Counted from the stretch's first letter, positions 8,551-17,356 are shown. The stretch is DNA of 64,000 bases from Micromonospora sp. LH3U1 (GCF_028475105.1 NZ_CP116936.1:1-64000), one strand, 5' to 3'. Numbers and translations are program-made. Notes: generated by a model not told the origin, from the letters alone.

Positions 8551-10494
8551 GTGGCAGCGCAGGACAAGCAGTACGACGCAGAGTCGATCACCGTTCTTGA
8601 GGGGCTGGAGGCGGTCCGCAAGCGGCCCGGTATGTACATCGGGTCCACCGGCGAGCGTGGTCTGCACCACCTCGTCTGGGAGGTCGTCGACAACGCGGTG
8701 GACGAGGCGCTGGCCGGTTACTGCGACACCATCGATGTCGTGCTGCTCGCCGACGGTGGCGTCCAGGTCACCGACAACGGCCGTGGCTTCCCGGTCGACC
8801 TCCACCCCAAGCTCAAGAAGCCGGGTGTCGAGGTCGCGCTGACCGTGCTGCACGCGGGTGGCAAGTTCGACGGCAAGGCGTACGCGGTCTCCGGTGGTCT
8901 GCACGGCGTCGGCGTGTCCGTGGTGAACGCGCTCTCCACCCGGATGGCCGTGGAGATCCACAAGTCCGGTTTCGTGTGGCGGCAGCAGTACCACGACTCC
9001 AAGCCCGACCCGTTGGAGAAGGGCGAGACCACCGACCGCACCGGCTCGGCCGTCTCCTTCTGGCCCGACCCGAACATTTTCGAGACTGTCGACTTCGACT
9101 TCCAGACCATCTACCGGCGCCTGCAGGAGATGGCCTTCCTCAACCGTGCCCTCCGCATCCACCTGCTCGACGAGCGGGTGGCCGAGGAGGAGGACGGCCG
9201 GCAGCGCGAGGTGACCTTCTACTACGAGGGCGGCATCGCCGACTTCGTCCGGCACCTCAACGCCTCGAAGAGCCCGATCCACAAGACCGTGGTCGAGTTC
9301 GGCGCCGAGGAGGAGGGGATGTCGCTCGAAATCGCCATGCAGTGGAACGAGTCGTACGGCGAATCGGTCTACACCTTCGCCAACACGATCAACACGCACG
9401 AGGGCGGCACCCACGAGGAGGGCTTCCGGTCCGCGCTGACCAGCGTGGTCAACCGGTACGGCACCGACAAGAAGCTGCTCAAGGGCGACGAGAAGCTCTC
9501 CGGCGAGGACATCCGCGAAGGGCTCGCGGCGATCATCTCGGTCAAGCTGGCCAACCCGCAGTTCGAGGGCCAGACCAAGACCAAGCTCGGCAACACCCCG
9601 GTGAAGAGCTTCGTGCAGCGGGTCTGCAACGACCGGCTGGTCGACTGGTTCGACCGCAATCCGGCCGAGGCCAAGATGATCATCACGAAGGCATCCCAGG
9701 CGGCTCGGGCCCGGATCGCCGCGCAGCAGGCGCGCAAGCTGGCCCGGCGCAAGTCGCTGCTGGAGTCCGGCTCGATGCCGGGCAAGCTGGCCGACTGCCA
9801 GTCCACCGACCCGCGCGAGTCCGAGGTGTTCATCGTCGAGGGTGACTCGGCCGGTGGCTCGGCCAAGCAGGGCCGCGACCCGCGGACCCAGGCGATCCTG
9901 CCGATTCGCGGAAAGATCCTCAACGTGGAGAAGGCCCGGATCGACCGGGTGCTGAAGAACAACGAGGTCCAGGCGCTGATCACCGCGCTGGGCACCGGCA
10001 TCCACGACGACTTCGACATGGAGAAGCTGCGCTACCACAAGGTGGTGCTGATGGCCGACGCGGACGTCGACGGCCAGCACATCCAGACACTCCTGCTCAC
10101 CCTGCTGTTCCGCTTCATGCGTCCGCTGGTCGAGATGGGCAACGTCTACCTGGCAGCCCCGCCTCTCTACAAGATCAAGTGGAACAAGAAGGGCGACGAC
10201 GCGCAGTACGCGTACTCCGACCGTGAGCGGGACGGGCTGATCGCACTGCGCCAGCAGAAGAAGCCGAATGCCAAGCCGGACGACATCCAGCGCTTCAAGG
10301 GCCTCGGCGAGATGAACTATCCCGAGCTGTGGGAAACCACGATGAACCCGGCGACGCGTACCCTGCGTCAGGTCACTCTCGACGACGCGGCGACCGCCGA
10401 CGAGTTGTTCAGTGTGCTGATGGGTGAGGACGTGGAGGCGCGCCGGTCGTTCATCCAGCGCAACGCCAAGGACGTGCGGTTCCTGGACATCTGA
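8551..10494 (+). CDS. gyrB: DNA gyrase subunit B
   Basis: The ATPase subunit of gyrase, which introduces negative supercoils with GyrA. The 647-aa product has the GHKL ATPase domain (ELVDN-like [21 protein letters not shown]), the transducer domain, and a TOPRIM domain with [13 protein letters not shown] and DADVDGQHI. It ends [16 protein letters not shown], the family C-terminus. The GTG at 8551 gives the usual start [20 protein letters not shown]. An in-frame GTG at 8524 is possible, but no better ribosome site precedes it. Followed by gyrA after a 130-base spacer rich in DnaA boxes. Confidence 0.97.
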   Translation: MAAQDKQYDAESITVLEGLEAVRKRPGMYIGSTGERGLHHLVWEVVDNAVDEALAGYCDTIDVVLLADGGVQVTDNGRGFPVDLHPKLKKPGVEVALTVLHAGGKFDGKAYAVSGGLHGVGVSVVNALSTRMAVEIHKSGFVWRQQYHDSKPDPLEKGETTDRTGSAVSFWPDPNIFETVDFDFQTIYRRLQEMAFLNRALRIHLLDERVAEEEDGRQREVTFYYEGGIADFVRHLNASKSPIHKTVVEFGAEEEGMSLEIAMQWNESYGESVYTFANTINTHEGGTHEEGFRSALTSVVNRYGTDKKLLKGDEKLSGEDIREGLAAIISVKLANPQFEGQTKTKLGNTPVKSFVQRVCNDRLVDWFDRNPAEAKMIITKASQAARARIAAQQARKLARRKSLLESGSMPGKLADCQSTDPRESEVFIVEGDSAGGSAKQGRDPRTQAILPIRGKILNVEKARIDRVLKNNEVQALITALGTGIHDDFDMEKLRYHKVVLMADADVDGQHIQTLLLTLLFRFMRPLVEMGNVYLAAPPLYKIKWNKKGDDAQYAYSDRERDGLIALRQQKKPNAKPDDIQRFKGLGEMNYPELWETTMNPATRTLRQVTLDDAATADELFSVLMGEDVEARRSFIQRNAKDVRFLDI

Positions 10495-10536
10495 CGGACC
10501 ACGGTGGGTCGGCCGGGCGCTGCCCGGTCGATCCAC

Positions 10537-10588
10537 TGGTCCACAGAGTTATCCACAGCTTGGCCGGTATCCACAGCGGTTATCCACA
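10537..10588 (+). promoter_or_regulatory. Cluster of four DnaA-box-like sites between gyrB and gyrA
   Basis: All on the plus strand: TGGTCCACA (10537-10545), TTATCCACA (10549-10557), GTATCCACA (10567-10575) and TTATCCACA (10580-10588). Two are perfect consensus boxes. They end 36 bases before the gyrA start. The sequence is noncoding and lies about 8 kb from oriC. A role in DnaA titration or in gyrA control is inference. Confidence 0.75.
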
Positions 10589-10624
10589 GCACGAAAACGA
10601 CTCTGAGTCTGATAAGGGTATACA

Positions 10625-13147
10625 GTGACCGATTCTCCCGAGTCCACACCGAACGAGCCCGAGGTCCCCACCGAGGCCATCGCCGCCGTGGTCGCACACG
10701 ACCGGATCGAACCGGTCGGGCTCGAGGTGGAGATGCAGCGCTCCTACCTCGACTACGCGATGAGCGTCATCGTCGGGCGGGCGCTGCCGGACGTCCGGGA
10801 CGGGCTCAAGCCGGTCCACCGCAAGATCCTCTACGCCATGTTCGACTCCGGCTACCGCCCGGACCGCGGCTACGTGAAGTGCTCCCGTGTCGTCGGTGAC
10901 GTGATGGGTCAGTTCCACCCACACGGTGACTCGTCGATCTACGACGCGCTGGTCCGGATGGCGCAGCCCTGGTCGCTGCGATACCCGCTGGTCGACGGCA
11001 ACGGCAACTTCGGCTCGCCCGGTAACGATCCGGCTGCCGCGATGCGATACACCGAGTGCAAGCTGGACCCGCTGGCCATGGAGATGCTGCGGGACATCGA
11101 CGAGGACACCGTCGAACTGCAGAACAACTACGACGGTCGGGCCAAGGAGCCCACGATCCTGCCGTCGCGGATCCCCAACCTGCTGCTGAACGGCTCCGAG
11201 GGCATCGCGGTCGGCATGGCCACCAAGATCCCGCCGCACAACCTGCGTGAGATCGGCGCGGCGGTGCAGTGGTGCCTGGAGCACCCCGAGGAGGACGAGG
11301 AGACCACTCTTGAGGCGTTGCTCGGCATCGTCAAGGGTCCGGACTTCCCGACCCACGGCCTGATCGTCGGTACGACCGCGATTCAGGACGCGTACCGCAC
11401 GGGTCGTGGCTCGATCCGGATGCGCGCCGTGGTGGAGGTCGAGGAGGACAAGCGGGGCCGCCCCTGCCTGGTCGTCAGCGAGCTGCCCTACCAGGTCAAC
11501 CCGGACAATCTCGCGGAGCGGATCGCCGAGCTGATCAAGGAGGGCAAGCTCGCCGGGATCGCCGACATCCGCGACGAGTCCTCCGGTCGTACCGGCATGC
11601 GGATCGTCCTGGTGCTCAAGCGCGACGCGGTCGCGAAGGTCGTGCTGAACAACCTCTACAAGCACACCCAGCTCCAGGAGACCTTCGGGGCCAACATGCT
11701 GGCCCTGGTCGACGGGGTGCCGCGCACGCTCAACCTGGCCCAGTTCCTCCGCTACTACGTCGAGCACCAGATCGACGTGATCCGCCGGCGGACCGCGTTC
11801 CGGCTACGCAAGGCCGAGGAGCGGGCGCACATCCTGCGCGGTCTGGGCAAGGCGCTGGACGCGTTGGACGAGGTGATCGCCCTGATCCGGCGCTCGCCGA
11901 CCGTAGACGACGCCCGGCAGGGCCTGATCCGGCTGCTGGAGATCGACGAGATCCAGGCGACCGCAATTCTGGACATGCAGCTGCGCCGGCTCGCCGCGTT
12001 GGAGCGGCAGCGGATCGTGGACGACCTGGCCAAGCTTGAGATCGAGATCGCCGATCTCAAGGACATCCTCGCCAAGCCGGAGCGGCAGCGGAGGATCATC
12101 TCGGAGGAGCTCGGTGAGATCGTCGCCAAGTGGGGCGACGACCGGCGGACGCAGATCATCCCGTTCGACGGCGAGGTCTCGATGGAGGACCTCATCGCCC
12201 GCGAGGACGTGGTCGTCACGATCACCCGGACCGGGTACGCCAAGCGGACCAAGGTCGATCTCTACCGCTCACAGCGGCGCGGCGGCAAGGGCGTCAGTGG
12301 CGCCACCCTGCGGCAGGACGACATCGTCAGCCACTTCTTCGTCTGCTCGACCCACGACTGGATCCTGTTCCTGACGAATAAGGGCCGTGTCTACCGGGCC
12401 AAGGCGTACGAGTTGCCTGAGGCCAGTAGGGTAGCCAAGGGCCAACACGTGGCCAACTTGCTCGCCTTCCTACCCGACGAGCAGATAGCGCAGATCATTC
12501 AGATCCCGAACTACCAGGTAGCTCCCTATCTGGTACTGGCCACGAAGAACGGCCTGGTGAAGAAGACGCGGCTTGAGGAGTTCGACTCCAACCGTTCCGG
12601 CGGCATCATCGCGATCAACCTGCGCGATGAGGACGAGCTGGTCGGTGCTGCGTTGGTTGCGCCGGAGAACGACCTGCTGCTGGTCTCCAAGAAGGCACAG
12701 GCGATCCGCTTCAACGCCTCTGACGAGGCGCTGCGGCCGATGGGCCGGGCCACCTCGGGTGTGATCGGCATGCGCTTCACGGACGATGACGTCCTGCTCG
12801 CCATGGAGGTCGTCCGGGAAGGTTTGGACGTTCTGGTGGCCACGAACGGGGGATACGCGAAGCGCACCCCGATCGAGGAATACCCGGTGCAGGGCCGGGG
12901 AGGTAAGGGCGTGTTGACTGCGAAGATCACCGAACGGCGCGGTGGTCTGGTCGGCGCGGTGGTGATCGATCCGGACGACGAGCTGTTCGCGATCACCAGC
13001 AACGGTGGTGTCATTCGGACTCCGGTGAAGCCTGTACGCCGTACGCGTGACCGGAACACAATGGGGGTCAAGCTGATGGACCTCCCGGACGGCGTGACTA
13101 TCGTGGCGATTGCTCGCAATGCCGACGAGCCTGACGAACAGGACTAG
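10625..13147 (+). CDS. gyrA: DNA gyrase subunit A
   Basis: The DNA-cleaving subunit of gyrase, 840 aa. The winged-helix quinolone region reads [19 protein letters not shown], with Ser at the position equivalent to E. coli Ser83. The catalytic tyrosine is in [12 protein letters not shown]. The coiled coil and C-terminal six-bladed wheel follow, with the GyrA-box QRRGGKG near residue 555 and a second box-like QGRGGKG. GTG start at 10625, preceded by AAGGG. The DUF3566 gene begins four bases after its stop, so the two are probably one transcript. Confidence 0.97.
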   Translation: MTDSPESTPNEPEVPTEAIAAVVAHDRIEPVGLEVEMQRSYLDYAMSVIVGRALPDVRDGLKPVHRKILYAMFDSGYRPDRGYVKCSRVVGDVMGQFHPHGDSSIYDALVRMAQPWSLRYPLVDGNGNFGSPGNDPAAAMRYTECKLDPLAMEMLRDIDEDTVELQNNYDGRAKEPTILPSRIPNLLLNGSEGIAVGMATKIPPHNLREIGAAVQWCLEHPEEDEETTLEALLGIVKGPDFPTHGLIVGTTAIQDAYRTGRGSIRMRAVVEVEEDKRGRPCLVVSELPYQVNPDNLAERIAELIKEGKLAGIADIRDESSGRTGMRIVLVLKRDAVAKVVLNNLYKHTQLQETFGANMLALVDGVPRTLNLAQFLRYYVEHQIDVIRRRTAFRLRKAEERAHILRGLGKALDALDEVIALIRRSPTVDDARQGLIRLLEIDEIQATAILDMQLRRLAALERQRIVDDLAKLEIEIADLKDILAKPERQRRIISEELGEIVAKWGDDRRTQIIPFDGEVSMEDLIAREDVVVTITRTGYAKRTKVDLYRSQRRGGKGVSGATLRQDDIVSHFFVCSTHDWILFLTNKGRVYRAKAYELPEASRVAKGQHVANLLAFLPDEQIAQIIQIPNYQVAPYLVLATKNGLVKKTRLEEFDSNRSGGIIAINLRDEDELVGAALVAPENDLLLVSKKAQAIRFNASDEALRPMGRATSGVIGMRFTDDDVLLAMEVVREGLDVLVATNGGYAKRTPIEEYPVQGRGGKGVLTAKITERRGGLVGAVVIDPDDELFAITSNGGVIRTPVKPVRRTRDRNTMGVKLMDLPDGVTIVAIARNADEPDEQD

Positions 13148-13151
13148 TTGA

Positions 13152-14066
13152 ATGACGGAGACACAGGCGAAGTCGGGGAACACGGGGACCTCGGCCAACC
13201 CGGTCGACGAGGAGGCCGCCAAGGGCGGCACACCAGCGACCGGCCGCGCGGCCGTAGGCCGGGCAACGGTCCCCGCCGATGCGCCTGCCCCGAAATTCAC
13301 GAGGGCCCCGGGCATGACACCCCCGCCGGAGCAGACCGGCGATGACGCTGGGTCGGGCGACAACAAGACCGAGGCGTCCAGCGCTGAGGCGCCGACGTCC
13401 GCCGCCGCCACACCTCCGGGTTCGGCGGCGGCACCCTCGGCCCGTCCGGCGACCACCCAGCCGATCAACGTCCGGCCCGGCCAGGCGGCGTCGACCGGGA
13501 CCACCGGCACCCAGCCGCGGATCACACCCGGCATGACCCAGCCGCAGCCGGACGCGACGCGTACCGCCGCTGCCGGTCGCCCGGCCAGCGGCGGTGGCCT
13601 GCCTCCGGGCATCGGCAACGCGTCCGCCGTCGGGGCTGCCCGCGTCGGCGACGCGGTACGTGCGGCGCGTACGTCGGTCAGCTCGGCCGCGTCCCGCGGA
13701 CCGCGCCGGGCCAGGCTGAACCTGAAGCGCATCGACCCGTGGTCGGTGATGAAGTTCGCGTTCGCCGTCTCGGTGGTGCTCTTCATCGTCGTGGTGGTCG
13801 CCACCTCGGTGCTCTACCTGGCGCTGGACGCCATGGGCGTGTTCCAGAGCGTCAACGAGAGCCTGAGTGACCTGGTCAACGCAGGCGGTGGGCAGAGCAC
13901 CAGCGGCTTCCAGATCACCGCCAAGGGCGTAATCCTCAGCTCGGCGCTGATCGGCCTGGTCAACGTGGTGCTGTTCACCGCGCTGGCCACGCTGGGAGCA
14001 TTCGTCTACAACGTCTGCGCCGACCTGGTCGGCGGGATCGAGCTGACCCTCGCTGAGCGGGACTGA
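13152..14066 (+). CDS. DUF3566 membrane protein
   Basis: A 304-aa protein with a long disordered N-terminus (about 1-185, Pro/Ala/Thr/Gly-rich) and a C-terminal DUF3566 domain of two membrane helices: about 200-225 (FAFAVSVVLFIVVVVATSV) and about 265-290 (LIGLVNVVLFTALATLGAF). Proteins of this family sit directly after gyrA in many actinobacteria, including the mycobacterial Rv0007 position. Function is not established; membrane association near the growing envelope is inferred. ATG at 13152, four bases after gyrA. Confidence 0.92.
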   Translation: MTETQAKSGNTGTSANPVDEEAAKGGTPATGRAAVGRATVPADAPAPKFTRAPGMTPPPEQTGDDAGSGDNKTEASSAEAPTSAAATPPGSAAAPSARPATTQPINVRPGQAASTGTTGTQPRITPGMTQPQPDATRTAAAGRPASGGGLPPGIGNASAVGAARVGDAVRAARTSVSSAASRGPRRARLNLKRIDPWSVMKFAFAVSVVLFIVVVVATSVLYLALDAMGVFQSVNESLSDLVNAGGGQSTSGFQITAKGVILSSALIGLVNVVLFTALATLGAFVYNVCADLVGGIELTLAERD

Positions 14067-14073
14067 GTCGACC

Positions 14074-14115
14074 GGGACGCCGGGGCACCGTGGAAAGCGG
14101 TCGCCCCGGTGTCCC
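14074..14115 (+). terminator. Terminator hairpin after the gyrBA-DUF3566 unit
   Basis: 13-base arms 14074-14086 and 14103-14115 pair with a single G-T wobble around a 16-base loop, eight bases after the DUF3566 stop. No T tract follows, which is common in high-GC actinobacteria. Confidence 0.75.
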
Positions 14116-14173
14116 GTACTCAGGTAGGTTTTGCAGGCGGCGACGGGCTCGGCTCGCAGGCGCGGACCCCGAT

Positions 14174-14203
14174 TTGGGGCCGGCAGTGCGGATGGGTTAA
14201 TCT
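14174..14203 (+). promoter_or_regulatory. Candidate promoter of tRNA-Ile
   Basis: TTGGGG (14174-14179) and TAATCT (14198-14203) are separated by 18 bases, and the -10 ends 15 bases before the mature tRNA 5' end. Confidence 0.5.
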
Positions 14204-14218
14204 TGCTCGTCGCTACGC

Positions 14219-14292
14219 GGGGCTATAGCTCAGTCGGTTAGAGCGCAGAGCTGATAACTCTGAGGTCGATGGTTCGATTCCATCTAGCCCCA
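14219..14292 (+). tRNA. tRNA-Ile (anticodon GAT)
   Basis: Full cloverleaf of 74 bases. The acceptor stem GGGGCTA (14219-14225) pairs with TAGCCCC (14285-14291), discriminator A at 14292. The anticodon loop CTGATAA has GAT at 14253-14255, and the T arm carries GGTTCGATTCC. tRNA-Ile and tRNA-Ala after gyrA is a conserved actinobacterial order. Confidence 0.97.
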
Positions 14293-14334
14293 CCGCACGT
14301 CGTCCGACGGTAGTCGAGCGCGAGGGGTCGCCCC

Positions 14335-14463
14335 ATGTTCAAGAAGCTGCTGATTCTGGCTAGCGTTGTCGGCGTGGCCGCCGTCGTGTTCAACAAGATC
14401 AAGGCCTCGAACGACGAGCGTGCCCTGTGGCACGAGGCGACCACCGCGCCCGACCTGCGCTGA
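14335..14463 (+). CDS. DLW-39-type small membrane protein
   Basis: A 42-aa peptide starting MFKKLLILASVVGVAAVVFN, with one membrane helix (about 4-20) and a short polar tail containing NDERALWHEATTAPDL. Size, helix and the (D/A)LW motif in the tail match the actinobacterial DLW-39 family, as does the position between the tRNA-Ile and tRNA-Ala genes. Function unknown. AGGGG lies about ten bases before the ATG. Frame and codon bias support a real gene despite its size. Confidence 0.85.
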   Translation: MFKKLLILASVVGVAAVVFNKIKASNDERALWHEATTAPDLR

Positions 14464-14499
14464 CGTCCGGCCCGGCGACGGGCGTTCGACGCTGCTCAC

Positions 14500-14572
14500 G
14501 GGGCCCTAGCTCAACTGGCAGAGCACTGCCTTTGCAAGGCAGGGGTTAGGGGTTCGAGTCCCCTGGGCTCCA
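14500..14572 (+). tRNA. tRNA-Ala (anticodon TGC)
   Basis: 73-base cloverleaf. The acceptor GGGGCCC (14500-14506) pairs with GGGCTCC (14565-14571) with one G-T pair, discriminator A at 14572. The loop TTTGCAA carries anticodon TGC at 14533-14535, and the T arm has GGTTCGAGTCC. It marks the border with the accessory region that follows. Confidence 0.97.
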
Positions 14573-14616
14573 CCAGCACTTTCCCCGGTTGATCTCGGTC
14601 CGAGTACAGCCAATGC

Positions 14617-14632
14617 GGCCCGCAAGCGGGCC
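14617..14632 (+). terminator. Hairpin downstream of tRNA-Ala
   Basis: GGCCCGC (14617-14623) and GCGGGCC (14626-14632) form a compact stem 45 bases after the tRNA. There is no T run; termination is plausible but not shown. Confidence 0.4.
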
Positions 14633-14747
14633 GGGCCGGCCGGTCACGCTTCGGACGACCAAGCCCTTGATAGACCTCGGGGCTTAGCCCGAACCCCGAC
14701 GCTCCTCAGAGATGCCGCCGCAGCGCTTGGCCTTGGTCTGTTACGCG

Positions 14748-15320
14748 TCAGCCCACCGTGAATATGCGTGAACACTTGCTCAGAGCATCGCGCTCCCAGT
14801 CGCTTCCTACGAGAGCGACGGGGTAGCTGACCTTTCTGCCCTGCTTGTCATCGGTCTCGACTGATAACCCTAGCGGCAGCGGCTCTCGCTGGAGGCGTGC
14901 GACCGAGCACTCGAACCACAGCTCGACCGCGAGCTGACCGGTGCTGCCAGGGGGTAACAGCCGGGGCGATCCGATGCTGTGTATTACGACGCCCGGCCTC
15001 TCTGTATGAACCCCACGAACGGTGATCGGCCCGGGGCCGGCGTTGGCCAACGCCAAATACCCAGACAGTCGGACGGATCCCTCGGAGGCTGCGCTTCCAG
15101 AGTCGGCCGATTGAGGGAAGGCCACGAGTGCGACCACGGCGCTCCGCTCCCGCTGATCACGCGAGTCTCGCAGTTGGCTGACACCGAAACCGCCAAGCAC
15201 AACGCCGACCACGAAGGCGGCGACGAGCAGCAGGGGCACCTTCTGTCTGACCACGAGGCGGTCATGGGCGGGGGTACCCGACTTCGCCGACTGGTCATTG
15301 TGCTCGTCCAGGTCGATCAC
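14748..15320 (-). CDS. Membrane-anchored hypothetical protein
   Basis: A 190-aa protein, family not recognised. A basic N-terminus (HDRLVVRQKVP) precedes one membrane helix at about 29-47 (LLLVAAFVVGVVLGGFGVS). The rest (about 50-190) is extracytoplasmic and beta-rich, with two cysteines (about 138 and 182) that could form a disulfide. It is the first gene after tRNA-Ala, points towards it, and starts the hypothetical-rich segment. No operon partner. Confidence 0.72.
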   Translation of the reverse strand: MIDLDEHNDQSAKSGTPAHDRLVVRQKVPLLLVAAFVVGVVLGGFGVSQLRDSRDQRERSAVVALVAFPQSADSGSAASEGSVRLSGYLALANAGPGPITVRGVHTERPGVVIHSIGSPRLLPPGSTGQLAVELWFECSVARLQREPLPLGLSVETDDKQGRKVSYPVALVGSDWERDALSKCSRIFTVG

Positions 15321-15661
15321 TGCACGCTCCGCAACATGGGCGTCAGCCTAGGGTCTCTTCACACCAGCAGGTCGCCCGGCCGTAGCGCCGCCCGTACAGC
15401 CAAGGCCATCCGCAGACGCCGATCAAGCCCGACAACGACGGACAGGCTGACCAGGCGTGCAAAGCCGGACCAGCCACCCCTGATGTTCTTCTAACCGGAA
15501 GGCCAGCATGGGCCATCCGTGGGCCAGTAACCGTGGCGCGCAGCGGGCACGAGCGGGCATGAGAGGCAACCGGACCGGCCGCCGCCCGCAGGCGTTTCGG
15601 GCATCGCGACGGCCTACGCAGACTCTTTCAAACTGACGGTTCGGGCTGCGATGATCACGTT
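15321..15661. other. Gene-free segment with repeat copies
   Basis: No gene is supported here. It contains a GTACAGCC repeat at 15394 and the first copy of the 67-bp direct repeat (15507-15573). Short open frames are Arg/Pro-rich and unlike proteins. It reads as debris between two hypothetical genes. Confidence 0.5.
15507..15573 (+). repeat. 67-bp diverged direct repeat, copy 1
   Basis: Starts CATGGGCCATCCGTGGGCCA and ends GAGAGGCAACCGG. It aligns without gaps to 17290-17356 with 56 of 67 identities, counted by eye. Both copies contain a hyphenated inverted GGGCC motif at their start. Confidence 0.8.
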
Positions 15662-15955
15662 GTGGGTGGTGGCTATGGCGGCAGCGAGGGCTGGCCCGCA
15701 CTACGCGCGCAGCTGCACGTGGGCCAACGCCGGACCGGTCGCGTGTTCTGGGTTCCAGATCCTGGTGTGATCGGGGTCGGTGTCGACCTCGGTTTTGCCG
15801 TGAAGGGCTTCGTGGATGTCCTGATGTTGCCGTATGACGCGGCACAGTGGCCGACGCTCGGCACCGTAACCGAGTTCGAAATCATTCATATGAGTGAGCG
15901 GCCTCAGATACGTCTCCGGCCCGTCGAGCCGAGCTACCGAGCGGATCATCCGTAG
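15662..15955 (+). CDS. Small hypothetical protein, possible beta-barrel
   Basis: A 97-aa protein. The central part (VGQRRTGRVFWVPDPGVIGV, then GVDLGFAVKGFVDVL) alternates like a small S1/OB-type barrel, and the end IIHMSERPQIRLRPVEP is beta-rich. I do not assign a function. GTG start at 15662 with no visible ribosome site. Codon bias is that of a real gene. It lies inside the accessory stretch, followed by the IS481 remnant. Confidence 0.6.
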   Translation: MGGGYGGSEGWPALRAQLHVGQRRTGRVFWVPDPGVIGVGVDLGFAVKGFVDVLMLPYDAAQWPTLGTVTEFEIIHMSERPQIRLRPVEPSYRADHP

Positions 15956-15962
15956 CTCCGCT

Positions 15963-15985
15963 GTACAGCCATCCGTACAGCCAAG
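15963..15985 (+). repeat. GTACAGCC short repeats
   Basis: GTACAGCCA occurs twice here (15963 and 15975) and also at 14604 and 15394, all on the same strand. The copies at 14604, 15394 and 15975 extend to GTACAGCCAA. Four copies of a 9-mer within 1.4 kb is more than expected by chance; the role is unknown. Confidence 0.5.
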
Positions 15986-16003
15986 CCGGCCGATAGGCAT
16001 AGG

Positions 16004-16174
16004 TCACGAGCGACGGTAGCCGACAAGTCCAGCACGCTCGGCCCAGCGTTTCGCTGTAGTCGGGCTGACCTGGAACCGTTCCGCGGCCCGGCACAGGGGC
16101 CACTCGTCGTCGACGACGCAGGTGGCCAGGCGCAGTCTGCCGCGTTCGGTCAGGGGTGCATTAGCGTGGGTCAC
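16004..16174 (-). pseudogene. Truncated IS481-family transposase
   Basis: Only the N-terminal helix-turn-helix part remains, 56 codons. It starts with GTG at 16174, has GGGAGG just upstream, and reads VTHANAPLTERGRLRLATCV, then AAERFQVSPTTAKRWAER. This is the characteristic start of actinobacterial IS481 transposases. It degenerates after that and stops at 16004. The DDE catalytic core is absent, so the copy is dead. Sequence upstream to about 16280 (containing TGTCACCAACGTCCATGG) is probably the original left end of the element. Confidence 0.85.
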
Positions 16175-16280
16175 GAGGACCTCCCGGGTGATGCGGAACC
16201 TTCGACAAGCTCCACCTCACCCGGAGGTCCTCACCCATTTCAAGATCTACGCCCTGTCACCAACGTCCATGGACAGAACA
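16004..16280 (-). mobile_element. IS481-type insertion sequence remnant
   Basis: Combines the truncated transposase (16004-16174) with its presumed 5' terminal region (16175-16280), which reads into the TGTCACCAACGTCCATGG segment at 16254 on the plus strand. The other end is lost; the 22-bp direct repeat begins at 16282, immediately outside it. Confidence 0.6.
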
Positions 16281-16281
16281 A

Positions 16282-16303
16282 CTAGAGCCTGTGTCGAAGT
16301 CGG
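16282..16303 (+). repeat. 22-bp direct repeat, copy 1
   Basis: CTAGAGCCTGTGTCGAAGTC followed by GG. It matches 16728-16749 at 21 of 22 bases. It borders the IS481 remnant and, with the second copy, brackets the cupin gene. Confidence 0.85.
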
Positions 16304-16373
16304 CGCCGGGGTATGAGCTGACTTAAAGACCTCCGCGTGTCAGAGGTCGATATGTAGCGAGTTCTCCGCCGCC

Positions 16374-16718
16374 CTACTCGGCTCGTCGACCCGGAGCGCG
16401 CGAGCCGTACGCCGGGCCGAACACCACCAGCAGCGCCAGGTCCTCGGTCACCTCGTCGAACCGGTGCTCCTCGCCAGCCGGCACGAAGATCACCGAACCC
16501 GGGCCCACCTCGACCGCGCCGTCCGGCGTCACGATCCGGGCCCGCCCTGCGGTGACCACGTAGATCTCATCCTCGGTGTGCGGGCTCTGATCGTCGAGAC
16601 CGCCCGCCGGGATGCAGTACGTCCCCACCGACAGGTCCGGCACTCTCAGGTGTTCGACCCAGTCGTTGGCGGCCCCGGCGGGTGCGGTCCATCGGCCCGC
16701 GCCTTCGATGATCAGCAT
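16374..16718 (-). CDS. Single-domain cupin protein
   Basis: A 114-aa small beta-barrel. The two cupin motifs are recognisable: motif 1 near residues 44-66 (SPHTEDEIYVVTAGRARI, with His and Glu as likely metal ligands) and motif 2 near 78-90 (VIFVPAGEEHRF, with the His). One-domain cupins often bind a metal and a small ligand; the substrate here is unknown. It is bracketed by 22-bp direct repeats (16282-16303 and 16728-16749), so it may have arrived or been stranded by mobile-element activity. Confidence 0.85.
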   Translation of the reverse strand: MLIIEGAGRWTAPAGAANDWVEHLRVPDLSVGTYCIPAGGLDDQSPHTEDEIYVVTAGRARIVTPDGAVEVGPGSVIFVPAGEEHRFDEVTEDLALLVVFGPAYGSRAPGRRAE

Positions 16719-16727
16719 GGCGGAAGC

Positions 16728-16749
16728 CTAGAGCCTGTGTCGTAGTCGG
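16728..16749 (+). repeat. 22-bp direct repeat, copy 2
   Basis: CTAGAGCCTGTGTCGTAGTC followed by GG, same orientation as copy 1 and one base different. It starts ten bases upstream of the cupin ATG. Confidence 0.85.
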
Positions 16750-16821
16750 TGCGGTCTTGCCACCGGTCGGGGGGTGGCAGCAGAGCGGCGACGCTTGAGG
16801 CTTGCCTCCTACTGTCCCAGC

Positions 16822-17313
16822 ATGGGATACGACATCGGCTTCCTCATGCCAAGCCAAGACGATGACCGCTTGAGCGACGATCTGCCGCTGCTCCAACTCA
16901 CGAACGAACAGGAGGCTGCCTGGCGGCGGATCGTCGCGCGGGCACAGCAGGAGATCGGTGCAGCCGACGAAGATCGGTACCCGACGCACCTTGAGTTGTG
17001 GCTCCAAAACCCCGCCATGCAGCTCTGCTACGCCGGCAACTCCGCGTCCATCGAAATCCCCTACCGATACACAGCGACCGCAGCCAGCGCGCATGCTGCC
17101 CTCGCTACCGCGTACGCGCTCGCCCGCATCGTGGAGGCCGAGACAGGGATGCGCGGCCTCGATTACGAGGTGAACCAAGCAATCCAGGACAACGATCTGC
17201 CGCAGGCAGTGGCCCGGTACCGGGGCATTGGACAACACGTTCGCGATCTGGTGGCGGGGCAAGGTCCGGACAGCAGATCATCGGACCGTCATGGGCCGTC
17301 CACGGGCCAGTAG
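16822..17313 (+). CDS. Hypothetical protein ending inside a repeat
   Basis: A 163-aa protein, not recognised. It starts MGYDIGFLMPSQDDD (ATG at 16822; the open frame upstream to 16774 covers no conserved sequence). Residues 85-125 form Ala-rich helices (TAASAHAALATAYALARIVE). No signal peptide or membrane segment is visible. Its last codons (HGPSTGQ and the stop) lie inside the second copy of the 67-bp repeat, so the natural C-terminus may have been altered by a recombination event. Confidence 0.6.
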   Translation: MGYDIGFLMPSQDDDRLSDDLPLLQLTNEQEAAWRRIVARAQQEIGAADEDRYPTHLELWLQNPAMQLCYAGNSASIEIPYRYTATAASAHAALATAYALARIVEAETGMRGLDYEVNQAIQDNDLPQAVARYRGIGQHVRDLVAGQGPDSRSSDRHGPSTGQ

Positions 17314-17356
17314 CCACGGGGCTCAGCGGTCACGAGCGGGCACGAGACGCAACCGG
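17290..17356 (+). repeat. 67-bp diverged direct repeat, copy 2
   Basis: Starts CATGGGCCGTCCACGGGCCA and ends GAGACGCAACCGG. About 84 percent identical to copy 1 with no gaps. It overlaps the stop of the 16822 gene. From 17357 to 17553 there is no supported gene, only a short open stretch of unknown origin. Confidence 0.8.

Noticed and set aside
7894..10536. An 880-codon open frame on the minus strand opposite gyrB
   Set aside because: It is an antisense shadow of gyrB caused by high third-position GC; composition is Val/Leu/Arg/His-rich without any domain.
14219..14572. CRISPR or tandem-repeat array near the tRNA genes
   Set aside because: No regular spacer/repeat unit is present here or elsewhere in the window.
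15507..17356. A complete integrative element with integrase
   Set aside because: Despite the direct repeats and tRNA proximity no recombinase gene or excisionase is visible between them.
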